Source of the DNA: Candidatus Avelusimicrobium aviculae
GTDB taxonomy: Bacteria > Elusimicrobiota > Elusimicrobia > Elusimicrobiales > Elusimicrobiaceae
Length of the DNA stretch: 34,608 bases
Direction: 5' to 3'
Assembly (NCBI GenBank): GCA_944324655.1
Contig: CALUXF010000016.1
Span: 1 to 34,608, forward strand
In this document: in pieces, positions 1-7,671 of the stretch
Numbering within the stretch: the stretch's first letter is position 1
Layout of the letters: each line of letters begins with the position of its first letter
The notes under the pieces: generated by a model
Seen by the model: the letters and a program-made list of their open reading frames with translations, nothing else
Database searches by the model: none
What the model was told of the DNA's origin: nothing
Translations under genes and position numbers: made by a program

Positions 1-40
1 AGAAGATTTGGGGCGAACAATGAAATTGTTCGTATAGAAA

Positions 41-70
41 GAAACCCCGGGCGTAAGCCCGGGGAGTTTC
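41..70 (-). terminator. GC-rich hairpin terminator after the first secreted-protein gene
   Basis: CCCCGGGC and GCCCGGGG pair around a GTAA loop, extended by GAAA/TTTC. The hairpin begins at the stop codon of the minus-strand gene ending at 69. A second small inverted repeat (ATTGTTC arms) lies at 14-32. No long T-run follows, so efficiency is uncertain. Confidence 0.6.
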
Positions 71-1547
71 ATTTAAAACCCGATGTTTTATATAGTCCTA
101 AAATTTCTGTTTGTATTTGTTTGCTGCGCGCGTCCAGTTTGTCTTTCAGTTCCTGCAAGTGCTGCAAATCCAGCTGGCAGTATAATTGGTAGGACAGCTT
201 GTCCATTCTGCTGGTTGGGTCTTGCGGCAGGGGTTGGCGTTTTATTTGCTGCAGCTGGTATTTGCGGGTAATAAAACGTTTTTCTATATGGGATAAACGG
301 TTTTGTAACGTTTCATAATAGCTGGATAAAGCAAATAACCGCCGCTGGCTGCTAAATACCCCTGTTTTGGTTTGCAGAGGGGCTTTTTGAATTATTCCGG
401 CGGAAACAGTCGCCTTTTCACGCGCGGCTTTAATTTCGGCGCGTAATTGATGCGTGATGGCGTTCTCCATCGGGTGCGCCAATAAATAGAAAGCGGCGTT
501 GGGTTCCAAATACGTCAGGGCGGCCAAGATGTCTTTTCTGTTGTCTTGTTTAAGAAAGACGCCTAAATCAAAGAAAGCGTTGGCTTGCTGTTCGCTCCAT
601 TTTTCGCCTTTTTTTAATTTTTCAATTAATACCAGCTGTGTATCCCGCGCATATTGCGTAAGAGAGGGGGACTCCTCCTGTTTTAAAATTCCCGGGGCTT
701 TTAATGCGGGAATTTTGTGAAACACTCCCATATATCCGTATGCTAACTGATAGCCTATCACATCATTTATGTGGGCAAAATGCAGCCACATTTTTTGTTT
801 TTGGTAGGGAGTAAGGGGGGAATAAGTAATAAAATCCATAGCGGCGATGAAATTTTGGGGCGGATTGGCCGCCAATTTATGCAATGTTTCACGCGCGGAA
901 AAAAGAGGATCTTTTTCGTCTTGGGGCATTTGGGCCGGGCCGATGGTAACTTCGTCCCAGTCTTTTTCTCCCCATGAAAATGTATCCTTTCTGTTTTGAG
1001 AGGCTTCTTGTATAAACTCCCATTTTTTGGTTTGTTGGGCGTTGGCCAGGGTGCGCGCATGGCGGCGTTTTAGCCAGTTTATTTTATTGACGGTTAAACT
1101 GGAAACAAATCCATCCTGCGGGCGCATGTGGAGGGTTAAGTGCGCTTCCTCTTCTTGCAGCCGCCGGTTTAAATATTGGTGTACCTGGGTGGCGTAACGT
1201 TGCTTTTCAGCGGCAGAGGCATTGGGCGGCGGAGCCGGGGGAAGTGTTTCCCCAATAAGGGTTAATGTTTGGGCGTATTGCGCAAAATGGGATTCATTCG
1301 GAAGGTTTGGGTTTCGGCGCAGGGTGCGGCTAAGTTCGCTTAACGCCAATAGGCGGTTTTCCAAGGCCACGCTTTCTTCCAGAGAAAGCGGTTTAAGGCA
1401 CGATCCGGCGGAAGTGGAACTGCCTTTCAGTTCTGCTGAGGTTTTTTTGAATAAATTTCCCCATTGTTTTGGGGTTTTTTGCGCATATGAAGGTATGCTA
1501 AATAAACTTATGCATAACAATGCCGTAAAAAATGAAATGTTGTTCAT
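69..1547 (-). CDS. Secreted protein of unknown function, tandem paralog A
   Basis: The 492-residue product starts with a Sec-type signal peptide: a hydrophobic stretch at about residues 5-20 ending in SYAQ. The mature part is rich in Gln, Lys and Leu, is probably mostly helical, and shows no catalytic motif I recognise. It is clearly related to the gene immediately upstream (1558-2943). Shared blocks include WSEQQANAFFDL versus WSEEQANLFLDL and ALTYLEP versus ALTYLDP, in the same order and spacing. It starts 10 nt after that gene's stop, with an AGAGG ribosome site 7 nt before the ATG, so the two are probably co-transcribed. Both probably act in the periplasm or at the surface. Function unknown. 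Confidence 0.8.
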   Translation of the reverse strand: MNNISFFTALLCISLFSIPSYAQKTPKQWGNLFKKTSAELKGSSTSAGSCLKPLSLEESVALENRLLALSELSRTLRRNPNLPNESHFAQYAQTLTLIGETLPPAPPPNASAAEKQRYATQVHQYLNRRLQEEEAHLTLHMRPQDGFVSSLTVNKINWLKRRHARTLANAQQTKKWEFIQEASQNRKDTFSWGEKDWDEVTIGPAQMPQDEKDPLFSARETLHKLAANPPQNFIAAMDFITYSPLTPYQKQKMWLHFAHINDVIGYQLAYGYMGVFHKIPALKAPGILKQEESPSLTQYARDTQLVLIEKLKKGEKWSEQQANAFFDLGVFLKQDNRKDILAALTYLEPNAAFYLLAHPMENAITHQLRAEIKAAREKATVSAGIIQKAPLQTKTGVFSSQRRLFALSSYYETLQNRLSHIEKRFITRKYQLQQIKRQPLPQDPTSRMDKLSYQLYCQLDLQHLQELKDKLDARSKQIQTEILGLYKTSGFK

Positions 1548-1557
1548 AATAATGCCT

Positions 1558-2943
1558 CTAGTTTGCTATTTTGGGAGAAAGGGCTTCCAGGGAGTTTAAC
1601 TCCGCCTCTATATTTTCCAAGTGGTTCCATACCACATTATGCAGTTTTTTTAACCGCATATAATATGCCTTTACATACAATTTTTGGGAAAGGGCCAGCG
1701 GAGTGTTCATAACCGTGTTGGGTTTGTTTTTTTCTTGCTGTTGAAGAAATTCTATTGCCCCTATACGTTGTTTTATATTATTTAAAATATCGGTATAAGC
1801 CGTGTCCCAATGTCTTAATAATTCCAAATGGGCCTGTATTACCTGACGGTTTGCCTGAGCGGAAAGCGGCGCTTTGGAAAATCTTAACCCGGCGCTGCGG
1901 GCTTGTTTCAGTTTTTCTTCTATGGCGCTTCTGCGGACTGTTTCGTTCGGGTTCAGCAGCAGCCATTGGGCGGTGGAAGGGTCCAAATACGTAAGCGCGC
2001 CCAGCACGGCGCCGGATTCTTCTGCCGGCAAAAGGGAAGCCAAATCCAAAAATAAATTGGCTTGTTCTTCACTCCAGGTTTTTCCCTCTTTTAACGGTTC
2101 TATTAACAGCGCTTCTTTATGGCGCAGGTAAGTGAGTAATTCTTTGCCCATAGCCGGGGGGACCCAGCCGTCCATTTTAACCGCGGGTATTTCGTGCAGC
2201 ATATTAATGTATAAAAGGGTTAAATCCGGGCCGGCCAATTCCGCGGTTTTGGCTACATGCCGGCTTAAAGCTAATTTTTGCTGGGTCGTTAAGTTGGTAT
2301 TAAAAATTTTATCAAACACTTGGCTCAAAGAAGAATATTTACCCTGTGAGATCTCTTTTGCGGTTACCCCGCAAGCATAGAGCGGATGCTGCGGATTAAC
2401 CGGGAATTTGGTGGGGCCCATGGAAACGGACTGGCGGCCGGGTGTTTGCCAGGAAAGATGCTTCTGGCCGTTCAAAAAGGCTTCTTGGAAGCGGTTAATG
2501 TGCTGTTCGTTGTCTCTTAAGAATAAGAATTGTTTTTTAGCGGAACGTGCGGGAAAAGATAAGGGAAAAACAAGCCGCTGCGTTTGCTGCGACAGCGGAG
2601 CAATGTTTTGGCTTAATATGTCAAATACGGTTTTTTCGTCCGCTCCTTCCGGGATATATATTCCCAGTTGTTTTAATAAATCCAGTTGGGGTTTAAACTC
2701 TTTATCCTGCAGTATGCCCGGCATGCGGACAAGGGCTCTTCGTACTTGTTGGAAGGCCAGAAGTTGGTTTTCTTTAAGAAAGAATTGTTCCGCTGTTAAC
2801 GCTTTTGTTGAGCCGGCCGTTTCCAGCGCTTTTTGTGCGGCTTGTTTTAAATAACGGCTTTGGGCGAATAAAGAGCCGGACGGCGCTAAAAAACAACCGG
2901 CCAGCAACAAAATAAAAAAATAGTTTTTATCGGCGTGTTTCAT
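1558..2943 (-). CDS. Secreted protein of unknown function, tandem paralog B
   Basis: The 461-residue product has a signal peptide ending near LFAQ (about residue 28). The rest is a Leu/Gln-rich, probably helical protein that parallels its neighbour at 69-1547 along most of its length: an N-terminal block with KENQLLAFQQVRRAL, a central MGPTKFP / HPLYA block, then WSEEQANLFLDL and ALTYLDP. It is the first gene of the pair. A -35 (TTGTTG, 2977-2982) and -10 (TAGCAT, 2953-2958) 18 bp apart lie upstream, directly below a GGCC-rich element. There is no clear Shine-Dalgarno sequence before the ATG. I recognise no family. Confidence 0.8.
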   Translation of the reverse strand: MKHADKNYFFILLLAGCFLAPSGSLFAQSRYLKQAAQKALETAGSTKALTAEQFFLKENQLLAFQQVRRALVRMPGILQDKEFKPQLDLLKQLGIYIPEGADEKTVFDILSQNIAPLSQQTQRLVFPLSFPARSAKKQFLFLRDNEQHINRFQEAFLNGQKHLSWQTPGRQSVSMGPTKFPVNPQHPLYACGVTAKEISQGKYSSLSQVFDKIFNTNLTTQQKLALSRHVAKTAELAGPDLTLLYINMLHEIPAVKMDGWVPPAMGKELLTYLRHKEALLIEPLKEGKTWSEEQANLFLDLASLLPAEESGAVLGALTYLDPSTAQWLLLNPNETVRRSAIEEKLKQARSAGLRFSKAPLSAQANRQVIQAHLELLRHWDTAYTDILNNIKQRIGAIEFLQQQEKNKPNTVMNTPLALSQKLYVKAYYMRLKKLHNVVWNHLENIEAELNSLEALSPKIAN

Positions 2944-2952
2944 ATTCTTTAT

Positions 2953-3018
2953 ATGCTATCAAACAGAATTGTACGCCAACAAGGGTCATAGGGCCTATAT
3001 GGGTTTAGGCCTTTTGGC
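2953..3018 (-). promoter_or_regulatory. Promoter plus GGCC-rich upstream element (copy 1)
   Basis: On the minus strand, TTGTTG at 2977-2982 and TAGCAT at 2953-2958 are 18 bp apart and precede the gene starting at 2943. Immediately upstream (2980-3018) is an element with GCCAAAAGGCCT, ATATAGGCCC and GACCCTTG. Related sequences occur at 18935-18971 and 32545-32579. Confidence 0.45.
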
Positions 3019-3052
3019 GCCGCAACTGTTCCCGGTACTACCGGAAAAACAC

Positions 3053-3082
3053 AAAAAAACCGGGGGCGTTTGCGGCCCCCGG
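3053..3082 (-). terminator. Terminator of the lexA-like gene
   Basis: CCGGGGGC (3060-3067) pairs with GCCCCCGG (3075-3082) around a 7-nt loop. It is followed on the minus strand by a run of seven T (3053-3059). A second GC hairpin (3135-3142 with 3152-3159) lies between it and the stop codon, giving a 3' leader of about 120 nt with no gene in it. Confidence 0.8.
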
Positions 3083-3171
3083 TGAGGTTACGACTAATTG
3101 CCCCAGGGTTTTTTAACCGCTGCGGCGTTTGCAGGCGCGGGGTTTCGGCCTCCCCGCGCGCAGCAGGAAAA

Positions 3172-3780
3172 CTAACAGCTTACGTTTCTTTTGATAATGC
3201 TTCTGACAATGCCTTCTACATGAAAGGTTTGCGGGTCCGCCACAATGGGGGTATAAAACGGGTTTTCGGACTGTAAGATCACGCTGTCCCCGTCTTTGCT
3301 AAAGCGCTTTACCATTACTTCCCCGTTATTTACGCAAACCACCACGTCTTTGTTTTTGGGGGAGTGGTTTATTTCCACAATCAGCCAGTCTTTGGGGGAA
3401 ATGAGATGTTCCATAGAGTCCCCTTTCGCTTCCACCATAAACCCTTTGCAGGCGGGGAAATACACCATGCTGGGGTCCACCGGTACAATGCGGGTGGGGG
3501 TGCCGTCTAAAATGGTTCCGGCGGGGCCGCATTTGGCCATGCCGTACATTTTTAAATAGATGACGTTGCGCTCCGGGTCTTTTAAAATAATATAGTCTCG
3601 CGGGTTGGCCGGGTTGCGTTTTAAATAGCCTTTCTTTTCCAGCTGTTTAATGTGGTGGAAAACCACACTTTTGCCGCATACGTCCAACCGGTCGGCCAGT
3701 TCTTCCATGGTAAGCGGGTCCGAAATATTATTTTTTAAAATTTCCAGCAGTTTGATTTGTTTGGGGTGTAAGGCTTTCAT
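3172..3780 (-). CDS. lexA: LexA-type SOS repressor (S24 peptidase family)
   Basis: The 202-residue protein has the LexA layout. Residues 1-65 form a winged helix-turn-helix. A hinge with an Ala87-Gly88 bond (in CGPAGT) is the expected self-cleavage site. The C-terminal S24 domain has Ser122 in GDSMEH and Lys158 in VMVKRF as the catalytic pair. In the known family, RecA filaments trigger cleavage and derepress DNA-repair genes. The start is supported by GGGAGG 5 nt before the ATG. A strong promoter overlapped by a perfect tandem repeat lies just upstream and suggests autoregulation. It stands alone between terminators. A LexA-like regulator of another regulon is the main alternative. Confidence 0.85.
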   Translation of the reverse strand: MKALHPKQIKLLEILKNNISDPLTMEELADRLDVCGKSVVFHHIKQLEKKGYLKRNPANPRDYIILKDPERNVIYLKMYGMAKCGPAGTILDGTPTRIVPVDPSMVYFPACKGFMVEAKGDSMEHLISPKDWLIVEINHSPKNKDVVVCVNNGEVMVKRFSKDGDSVILQSENPFYTPIVADPQTFHVEGIVRSIIKRNVSC

Positions 3781-3804
3781 AACGCCTCCCGTTTTATACC
3801 TTTT

Positions 3805-3851
3805 ATTTTGTTCTATATTTTGTTCTATAAAATTTTTAGGAAAATTGTCAA
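3805..3851 (-). promoter_or_regulatory. lexA promoter with tandem-repeat operator
   Basis: On the minus strand TTGACA (3846-3851) and TATAGA (3824-3829) are 16 bp apart, a near-consensus sigma-70 promoter. The 12-mer ATTTTGTTCTAT (plus strand) occurs twice back to back at 3805-3816 and 3817-3828, overlapping the -10. This places two GTTC cores 8 nt apart (3810-3813 and 3822-3825), close to the GTTC-N7-GTTC box of alphaproteobacterial LexA. Binding by the adjacent LexA is inferred. Confidence 0.65.
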
Positions 3852-3886
3852 AAATATTTTTGCAGTAGGGGGGGAAGGAGAAATAT

Positions 3887-3916
3887 AAAAACCCCCGCTT
3901 TTAAGACGGGGGTTTT
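3887..3916. terminator. Hairpin terminator after galT
   Basis: AAAAACCCCCG (3887-3897) pairs with CGGGGGTTTT (3907-3916) around a 9-nt loop. T-runs exist on both strands. It lies between the galT end (3941) and the lexA promoter, so it closes the gal operon. Confidence 0.8.
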
Positions 3917-3940
3917 GATGATGGTTTTTTAAGGTTCTTC

Positions 3941-5446
3941 TTACAGTTTCTTTAAAAACCGCTCAAACGCGGCCTGCCCATCGGGCGTGCGTTTATAAAC
4001 GCCGGCGTATTCCAGCACGCGCGCAAACACTTTGCCCACTTCTTTTTGCAGTATTTCCTGCGTGCTCGTTTTGGTAAACGTGTATTTTGCCAGCATTTCT
4101 TGCGCCCAAGGGGCGTGTTTGGCTAAGGCTGGGTCTTTTTGTATGGCTTTTATATCTTTCTTAATAAGAAGCGGCTCTAAATCCGCCAGTTCCTTAGCCA
4201 AACGCGCGGGCAGTACGGCCAGGCCCATTACTTCAATGAGGCCGATATTTTCCTTTTTAATGTGGTGTACTTCCTCGTGCGGGTGGAAAACACCCAGCGG
4301 GAACTCGTCCGTCGTGCGGTTGTTGCGAAGCACGATATCCAGTTCAAACGCTTTGCCGCGGCGGCGGGCAATCGGCGTAACCGTATTATGCGGCGTGCCT
4401 GCGGTTTTGGCTAAAATATCGGCCTTCGGGTCGCTGTAAACGCGCCATTTTTTTAGGATATAGTCCGCCGCTTCAGCCAAGTCTTTTTTGCTGCCTTGCA
4501 GGCGGATGACGCTCATCGGCCATTTGACTATGCCCGCTTTCACGCGCGGGAATTTGGCCAGTTTAAACGTTTTTTCTATGGGGGCTTTTTCCATAGCAAA
4601 TACGTAGCGCCCGCCTTGGAAATGGTCGTGCGTTAAAATGGAGCCGCCCACAATGGGCAAATCCGCGTTGGAGCCTATAAAATAATGGGGGAACACTTCC
4701 ACAAACGCCAGCAAACGCTCAAAGCTTTTTTTAGTCAGCTTCATCGGTTCGTGCGTATCGGAAAGGAAAATGCAGTGCTCGTTATAATACACGTAGGGGG
4801 AGTACTGCAAAAACCAGGGTTTTCCGTCTTGCAGCAAGTCCAGCCCAATTAAACGCAAATTCTGGCGCGCCGGGTGGTTTGTGCGGCCGGCGTAGCCCTC
4901 GTTTTCTTTGCATAACAGGCAGGACGGGTAAGAAGCCGGCGCGGCTTTTAAAGCGGCGGCGATGTCTTTCGGGTCCTTTTCCGGTTTGGACATATTAATC
5001 GTAATGTCCAGCGCGCCGTATGGGGTGCGGGCCTTCCAGTGTTTGTTTTTGGCTACGCGGGCGGTGCGGATATAGTCCAATGCGCGGGCGTCGTGGTAAA
5101 ATTTATCCGTTGCTTTTTTGGGGTTTTGGGCCCAGAGCTCAAAAAATTCGTTTTCCACTTCCGATGGTTTGCGCGCGAACACGCCCATTAATTTGGTGTC
5201 AAACAAATCCCGCTGGGTGACGGTGTCCGGCTCAAAGAGTTTTTGTTTGGCGGCCCAGTCACAAATTTTTGACAGGATTTCACAGGGAAACTCCGGCGTG
5301 GCCCCTTTAAAGCCGGAGGGGGAATAATCGTTCAATTTCAGCAAATCAAGCAATTGGTTGCGGGCCCAAACCTCGTCGGCCGGGGCCAGGAGCTCTTGGT
5401 CTATGGCGTAGGCGATTAGCTGGTCAATTAACAAATAGATGTTCAT
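3941..5446 (-). CDS. galT: UDP-glucose--hexose-1-phosphate uridylyltransferase (type 2 GalT)
   Basis: The 501-residue protein transfers UMP between UDP-glucose and galactose-1-phosphate in the Leloir pathway. Its length and sequence fit the longer Firmicutes-type GalT rather than the roughly 350-residue E. coli type. The active-site block is THDHFQGGR, with His273-x-His275; the C-terminal part has GVFHPHEEVHHIKKENIG. I chose the ATG at 5446 because AGGAGG precedes it; an in-frame start at 5479 would run into galE. It begins 8 nt after the galE stop and is the last gene of galM-galK-galE-galT. A Cys pair (CLLC, 176-179) is present. Confidence 0.9.
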   Translation of the reverse strand: MNIYLLIDQLIAYAIDQELLAPADEVWARNQLLDLLKLNDYSPSGFKGATPEFPCEILSKICDWAAKQKLFEPDTVTQRDLFDTKLMGVFARKPSEVENEFFELWAQNPKKATDKFYHDARALDYIRTARVAKNKHWKARTPYGALDITINMSKPEKDPKDIAAALKAAPASYPSCLLCKENEGYAGRTNHPARQNLRLIGLDLLQDGKPWFLQYSPYVYYNEHCIFLSDTHEPMKLTKKSFERLLAFVEVFPHYFIGSNADLPIVGGSILTHDHFQGGRYVFAMEKAPIEKTFKLAKFPRVKAGIVKWPMSVIRLQGSKKDLAEAADYILKKWRVYSDPKADILAKTAGTPHNTVTPIARRRGKAFELDIVLRNNRTTDEFPLGVFHPHEEVHHIKKENIGLIEVMGLAVLPARLAKELADLEPLLIKKDIKAIQKDPALAKHAPWAQEMLAKYTFTKTSTQEILQKEVGKVFARVLEYAGVYKRTPDGQAAFERFLKKL

Positions 5447-5454
5447 TATTCCTC

Positions 5455-6429
5455 CTAAAATTTGCGGTGCTGTTCCCAATTCCAGGCTGTTTGAATGATT
5501 TTGGTTAAATCATATTTGGGTTTCCAGCCCAGCACTTTTTGGGCTTTGGCGCTGTCCGCCACCAAAACGGCGGGGTCTCCCGCACGGCGTGGGGCTGTTT
5601 CCACCTTAAAATCTATGCCGGTAATTTCTTTGGCTTTTTTGATGAGTTCCGCCACGCTGTATCCGCTTCCGCTGCCTAGGTTGAAGCGTTCGCTTACATT
5701 GTCTTTAAACATTTTTTCCAGGGCTAAAATATGCGCGTCCGCCAGGTCGTTTACGTGGATATAGTCGCGCACGCAGGTTCCGTCGGGCGTGGGGTAATCG
5801 TCGCCAAACATTTTGATGGACGGGCGCTTTCCGGCGGCCGCCTGCAGCACAATGGGGATTAAGTGCGTTTCCGGCGTGTGGGATTCCCCAATGTCGCCCG
5901 ATTCATCGGCCCCGCTGGCGTTAAAATAACGCAAAGCGGTGGATTTTAAGCCGTAGGCGGTGTCAAAATCTTCCAGCATTTTTTCCACCATGAGTTTGGT
6001 GTTGCCGTACGGGTTGATAGGGCTTTGGGGGTGGGTTTCGTCTATTTTGGGCTTAACGGGTTCCCCAAAGGTAGCGGCGGTGGAAGAAAACACAAAATAT
6101 TTAATGTTGTTTTCCACCATGGCGTCTAATAAATTAAGCACTTTGGCTACGTTGTTGTGGTAATATTTTGAGGGTTCTTGCACGCTTTCGCCCACTTCAA
6201 TAAACGCGGCAAAGTGCATAATGGCGTCTATCTTGTGTTTTTTAAACACTTCCGTCAGGCGGGCTTTGTCCCCCAGGTCTCCCAGTTCAAAAGGGTATTG
6301 GGATACGGCTTCTTTATGCCCTTTGGACAGGTTGTCCAGCACCACGGGGTGAAACCCCTTTTCAGCCAGTCTTTTTACGGTGTGGGAGCCGATATACCCC
6401 GCCCCGCCTACTACCAAAATATTTTTCAT
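5455..6429 (-). CDS. galE: UDP-glucose 4-epimerase
   Basis: The 324-residue short-chain dehydrogenase interconverts UDP-galactose and UDP-glucose using bound NAD. The dinucleotide-binding motif GGAGYIGSH is at 8-16. The catalytic set is complete: SSTAATFGEP around 115-124, then Tyr141 and Lys145 in PYGNTK. RYFNASGA and the DYIHVNDLADAH block are typical of GalE. The length is normal for the family. A GGAG site precedes the ATG. It lies third in the gal operon, 48 nt after galK and 8 nt before galT. Its product may also feed glycan or LPS synthesis. Confidence 0.93.
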   Translation of the reverse strand: MKNILVVGGAGYIGSHTVKRLAEKGFHPVVLDNLSKGHKEAVSQYPFELGDLGDKARLTEVFKKHKIDAIMHFAAFIEVGESVQEPSKYYHNNVAKVLNLLDAMVENNIKYFVFSSTAATFGEPVKPKIDETHPQSPINPYGNTKLMVEKMLEDFDTAYGLKSTALRYFNASGADESGDIGESHTPETHLIPIVLQAAAGKRPSIKMFGDDYPTPDGTCVRDYIHVNDLADAHILALEKMFKDNVSERFNLGSGSGYSVAELIKKAKEITGIDFKVETAPRRAGDPAVLVADSAKAQKVLGWKPKYDLTKIIQTAWNWEQHRKF

Positions 6430-6477
6430 AGTTTGTCTCCGTTACAGTAAAACTTTGTTATTAAAAATAAAAGCGCG

Positions 6478-7659
6478 TTAGTAAATTTTTTCCATTTGGC
6501 GCGCCGGGCCGCCAATTTTGGCGATATAAAAATCCGCCTTGAGGCCGGTTTTCTGCGTATAGGTTTTGCCCACGGTGTCTATTAATTGTTTTACCGCGCT
6601 GTCTTTTACCAGGGCTACCGCGCTTCCGCCAAATCCGCCGCCCGTCATGCGCGCGCCCAATACGCCGGGCACCGTCCATGCCGTTTCGGCAATTACGTCC
6701 AGTTCCGGGCAGCTTACTTCGTAATCGTCACGCAGGGAAATGTGGGACTGGTTCATTAACTTGCCAAACGTTTCCACGTCTCCTTTGCGCAGGCACTCGG
6801 TAGCTTGCAGGGTGCGTTGGTTTTCATACACGGCGTGTTTGGCGCGTTTTTGTTCAATGGGGTCTTTAATTAAATCTTTGTGTTTTTCAAACTCCTCAAT
6901 GGACAGTTCCCCCAGCGCTTTAATGGGCAGCTTGGTTTGCAGGGCTTTGAGGGCGTTTTCGCTCTCGCGCCGGCGGTCATTATAGCCGGAATTGACCAGG
7001 GAATGTTTTTTATTGCTGTTAATAATGACAATGGAAATGCCTTTTAAATTCAGCGGTACGTATTCATATTGCAGGGTGTTGCAGTCCAGCAAGATGGCGT
7101 GGTCTTCTTTGCCCATGCCGCTGGCAAACTGGTCCATAATGCCGCAGTTCATGCCCACAAATTTATTTTCGGCTTCCTGCCCCATTTTAACCAGTTCTAT
7201 TTGCGGAATGTTTAGCTGAAACGCCGTATTTAACGCCACGGCGGTGGCCAGCTCTATAGAGGCCGAGGAGGACAGCCCCGCCCCCGCCGGTATATTTCCC
7301 CAAAACAGCATTTCAAAACCTTGGTCTATATTGTAACCGCGGTTTTGCATAACATGCAGTACGCCCAGCGGATAGTTGGCCCAGTCTTGTTCGCGGTGAA
7401 AGGCCACATGGTCTAAATCCGTTTCAATAATGCCTTGGTGCGCCAAATTTAAAGAATGCAGCCTGATTTTGCGGTCATCGCGTTTGCATAATACCACATG
7501 GGTGCCGAAAGACAGCGCGCACGGAAACACGTGCCCGCCGTTATAATCCGTATGTTCCCCGATTAAATTTACCCGCCCCGGGGCGAAAAAATACAGTTTT
7601 GTTTTTTTGAATACTTCGTTAAACTTATTTCTCAGCGCAATCTGGTTCATTTGGTTCAT
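6478..7659 (-). CDS. galK: Galactokinase
   Basis: The 393-residue GHMP-family kinase phosphorylates galactose at C1. The galactokinase signature GRVNLIGEHTDY is at 28-39. The ATP-binding GHMP motif PAGAGLSSSASIE is near 124-136. The likely catalytic base is Asp176 in NCGIMDQFASG, and the C-terminal motif is GARMTGGGFGG. The length matches the family. Two ATG codons lie at the 5' end; the first (7659) is 8 nt after AAGGGG and is preferred. It is 12 nt downstream of galM. Confidence 0.93.
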   Translation of the reverse strand: MNQMNQIALRNKFNEVFKKTKLYFFAPGRVNLIGEHTDYNGGHVFPCALSFGTHVVLCKRDDRKIRLHSLNLAHQGIIETDLDHVAFHREQDWANYPLGVLHVMQNRGYNIDQGFEMLFWGNIPAGAGLSSSASIELATAVALNTAFQLNIPQIELVKMGQEAENKFVGMNCGIMDQFASGMGKEDHAILLDCNTLQYEYVPLNLKGISIVIINSNKKHSLVNSGYNDRRRESENALKALQTKLPIKALGELSIEEFEKHKDLIKDPIEQKRAKHAVYENQRTLQATECLRKGDVETFGKLMNQSHISLRDDYEVSCPELDVIAETAWTVPGVLGARMTGGGFGGSAVALVKDSAVKQLIDTVGKTYTQKTGLKADFYIAKIGGPARQMEKIY

Positions 7660-7671
7660 AAATTATCCCCT

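Noticed and set aside
767-1060. Minus-strand 97-codon frame inside the first secreted-protein gene
   Set aside because: Out-of-frame shadow with Pro/Lys-rich composition and no start signals.
2408-2854. Plus-strand 148-codon frame opposite paralog B
   Set aside because: Antisense to a gene with signal peptide and clear paralogy; no ribosome site.
5447-5479. Upstream in-frame start for galT
   Set aside because: It overlaps the end of galE and lacks a ribosome site, while AGGAGG precedes the ATG at 5446.
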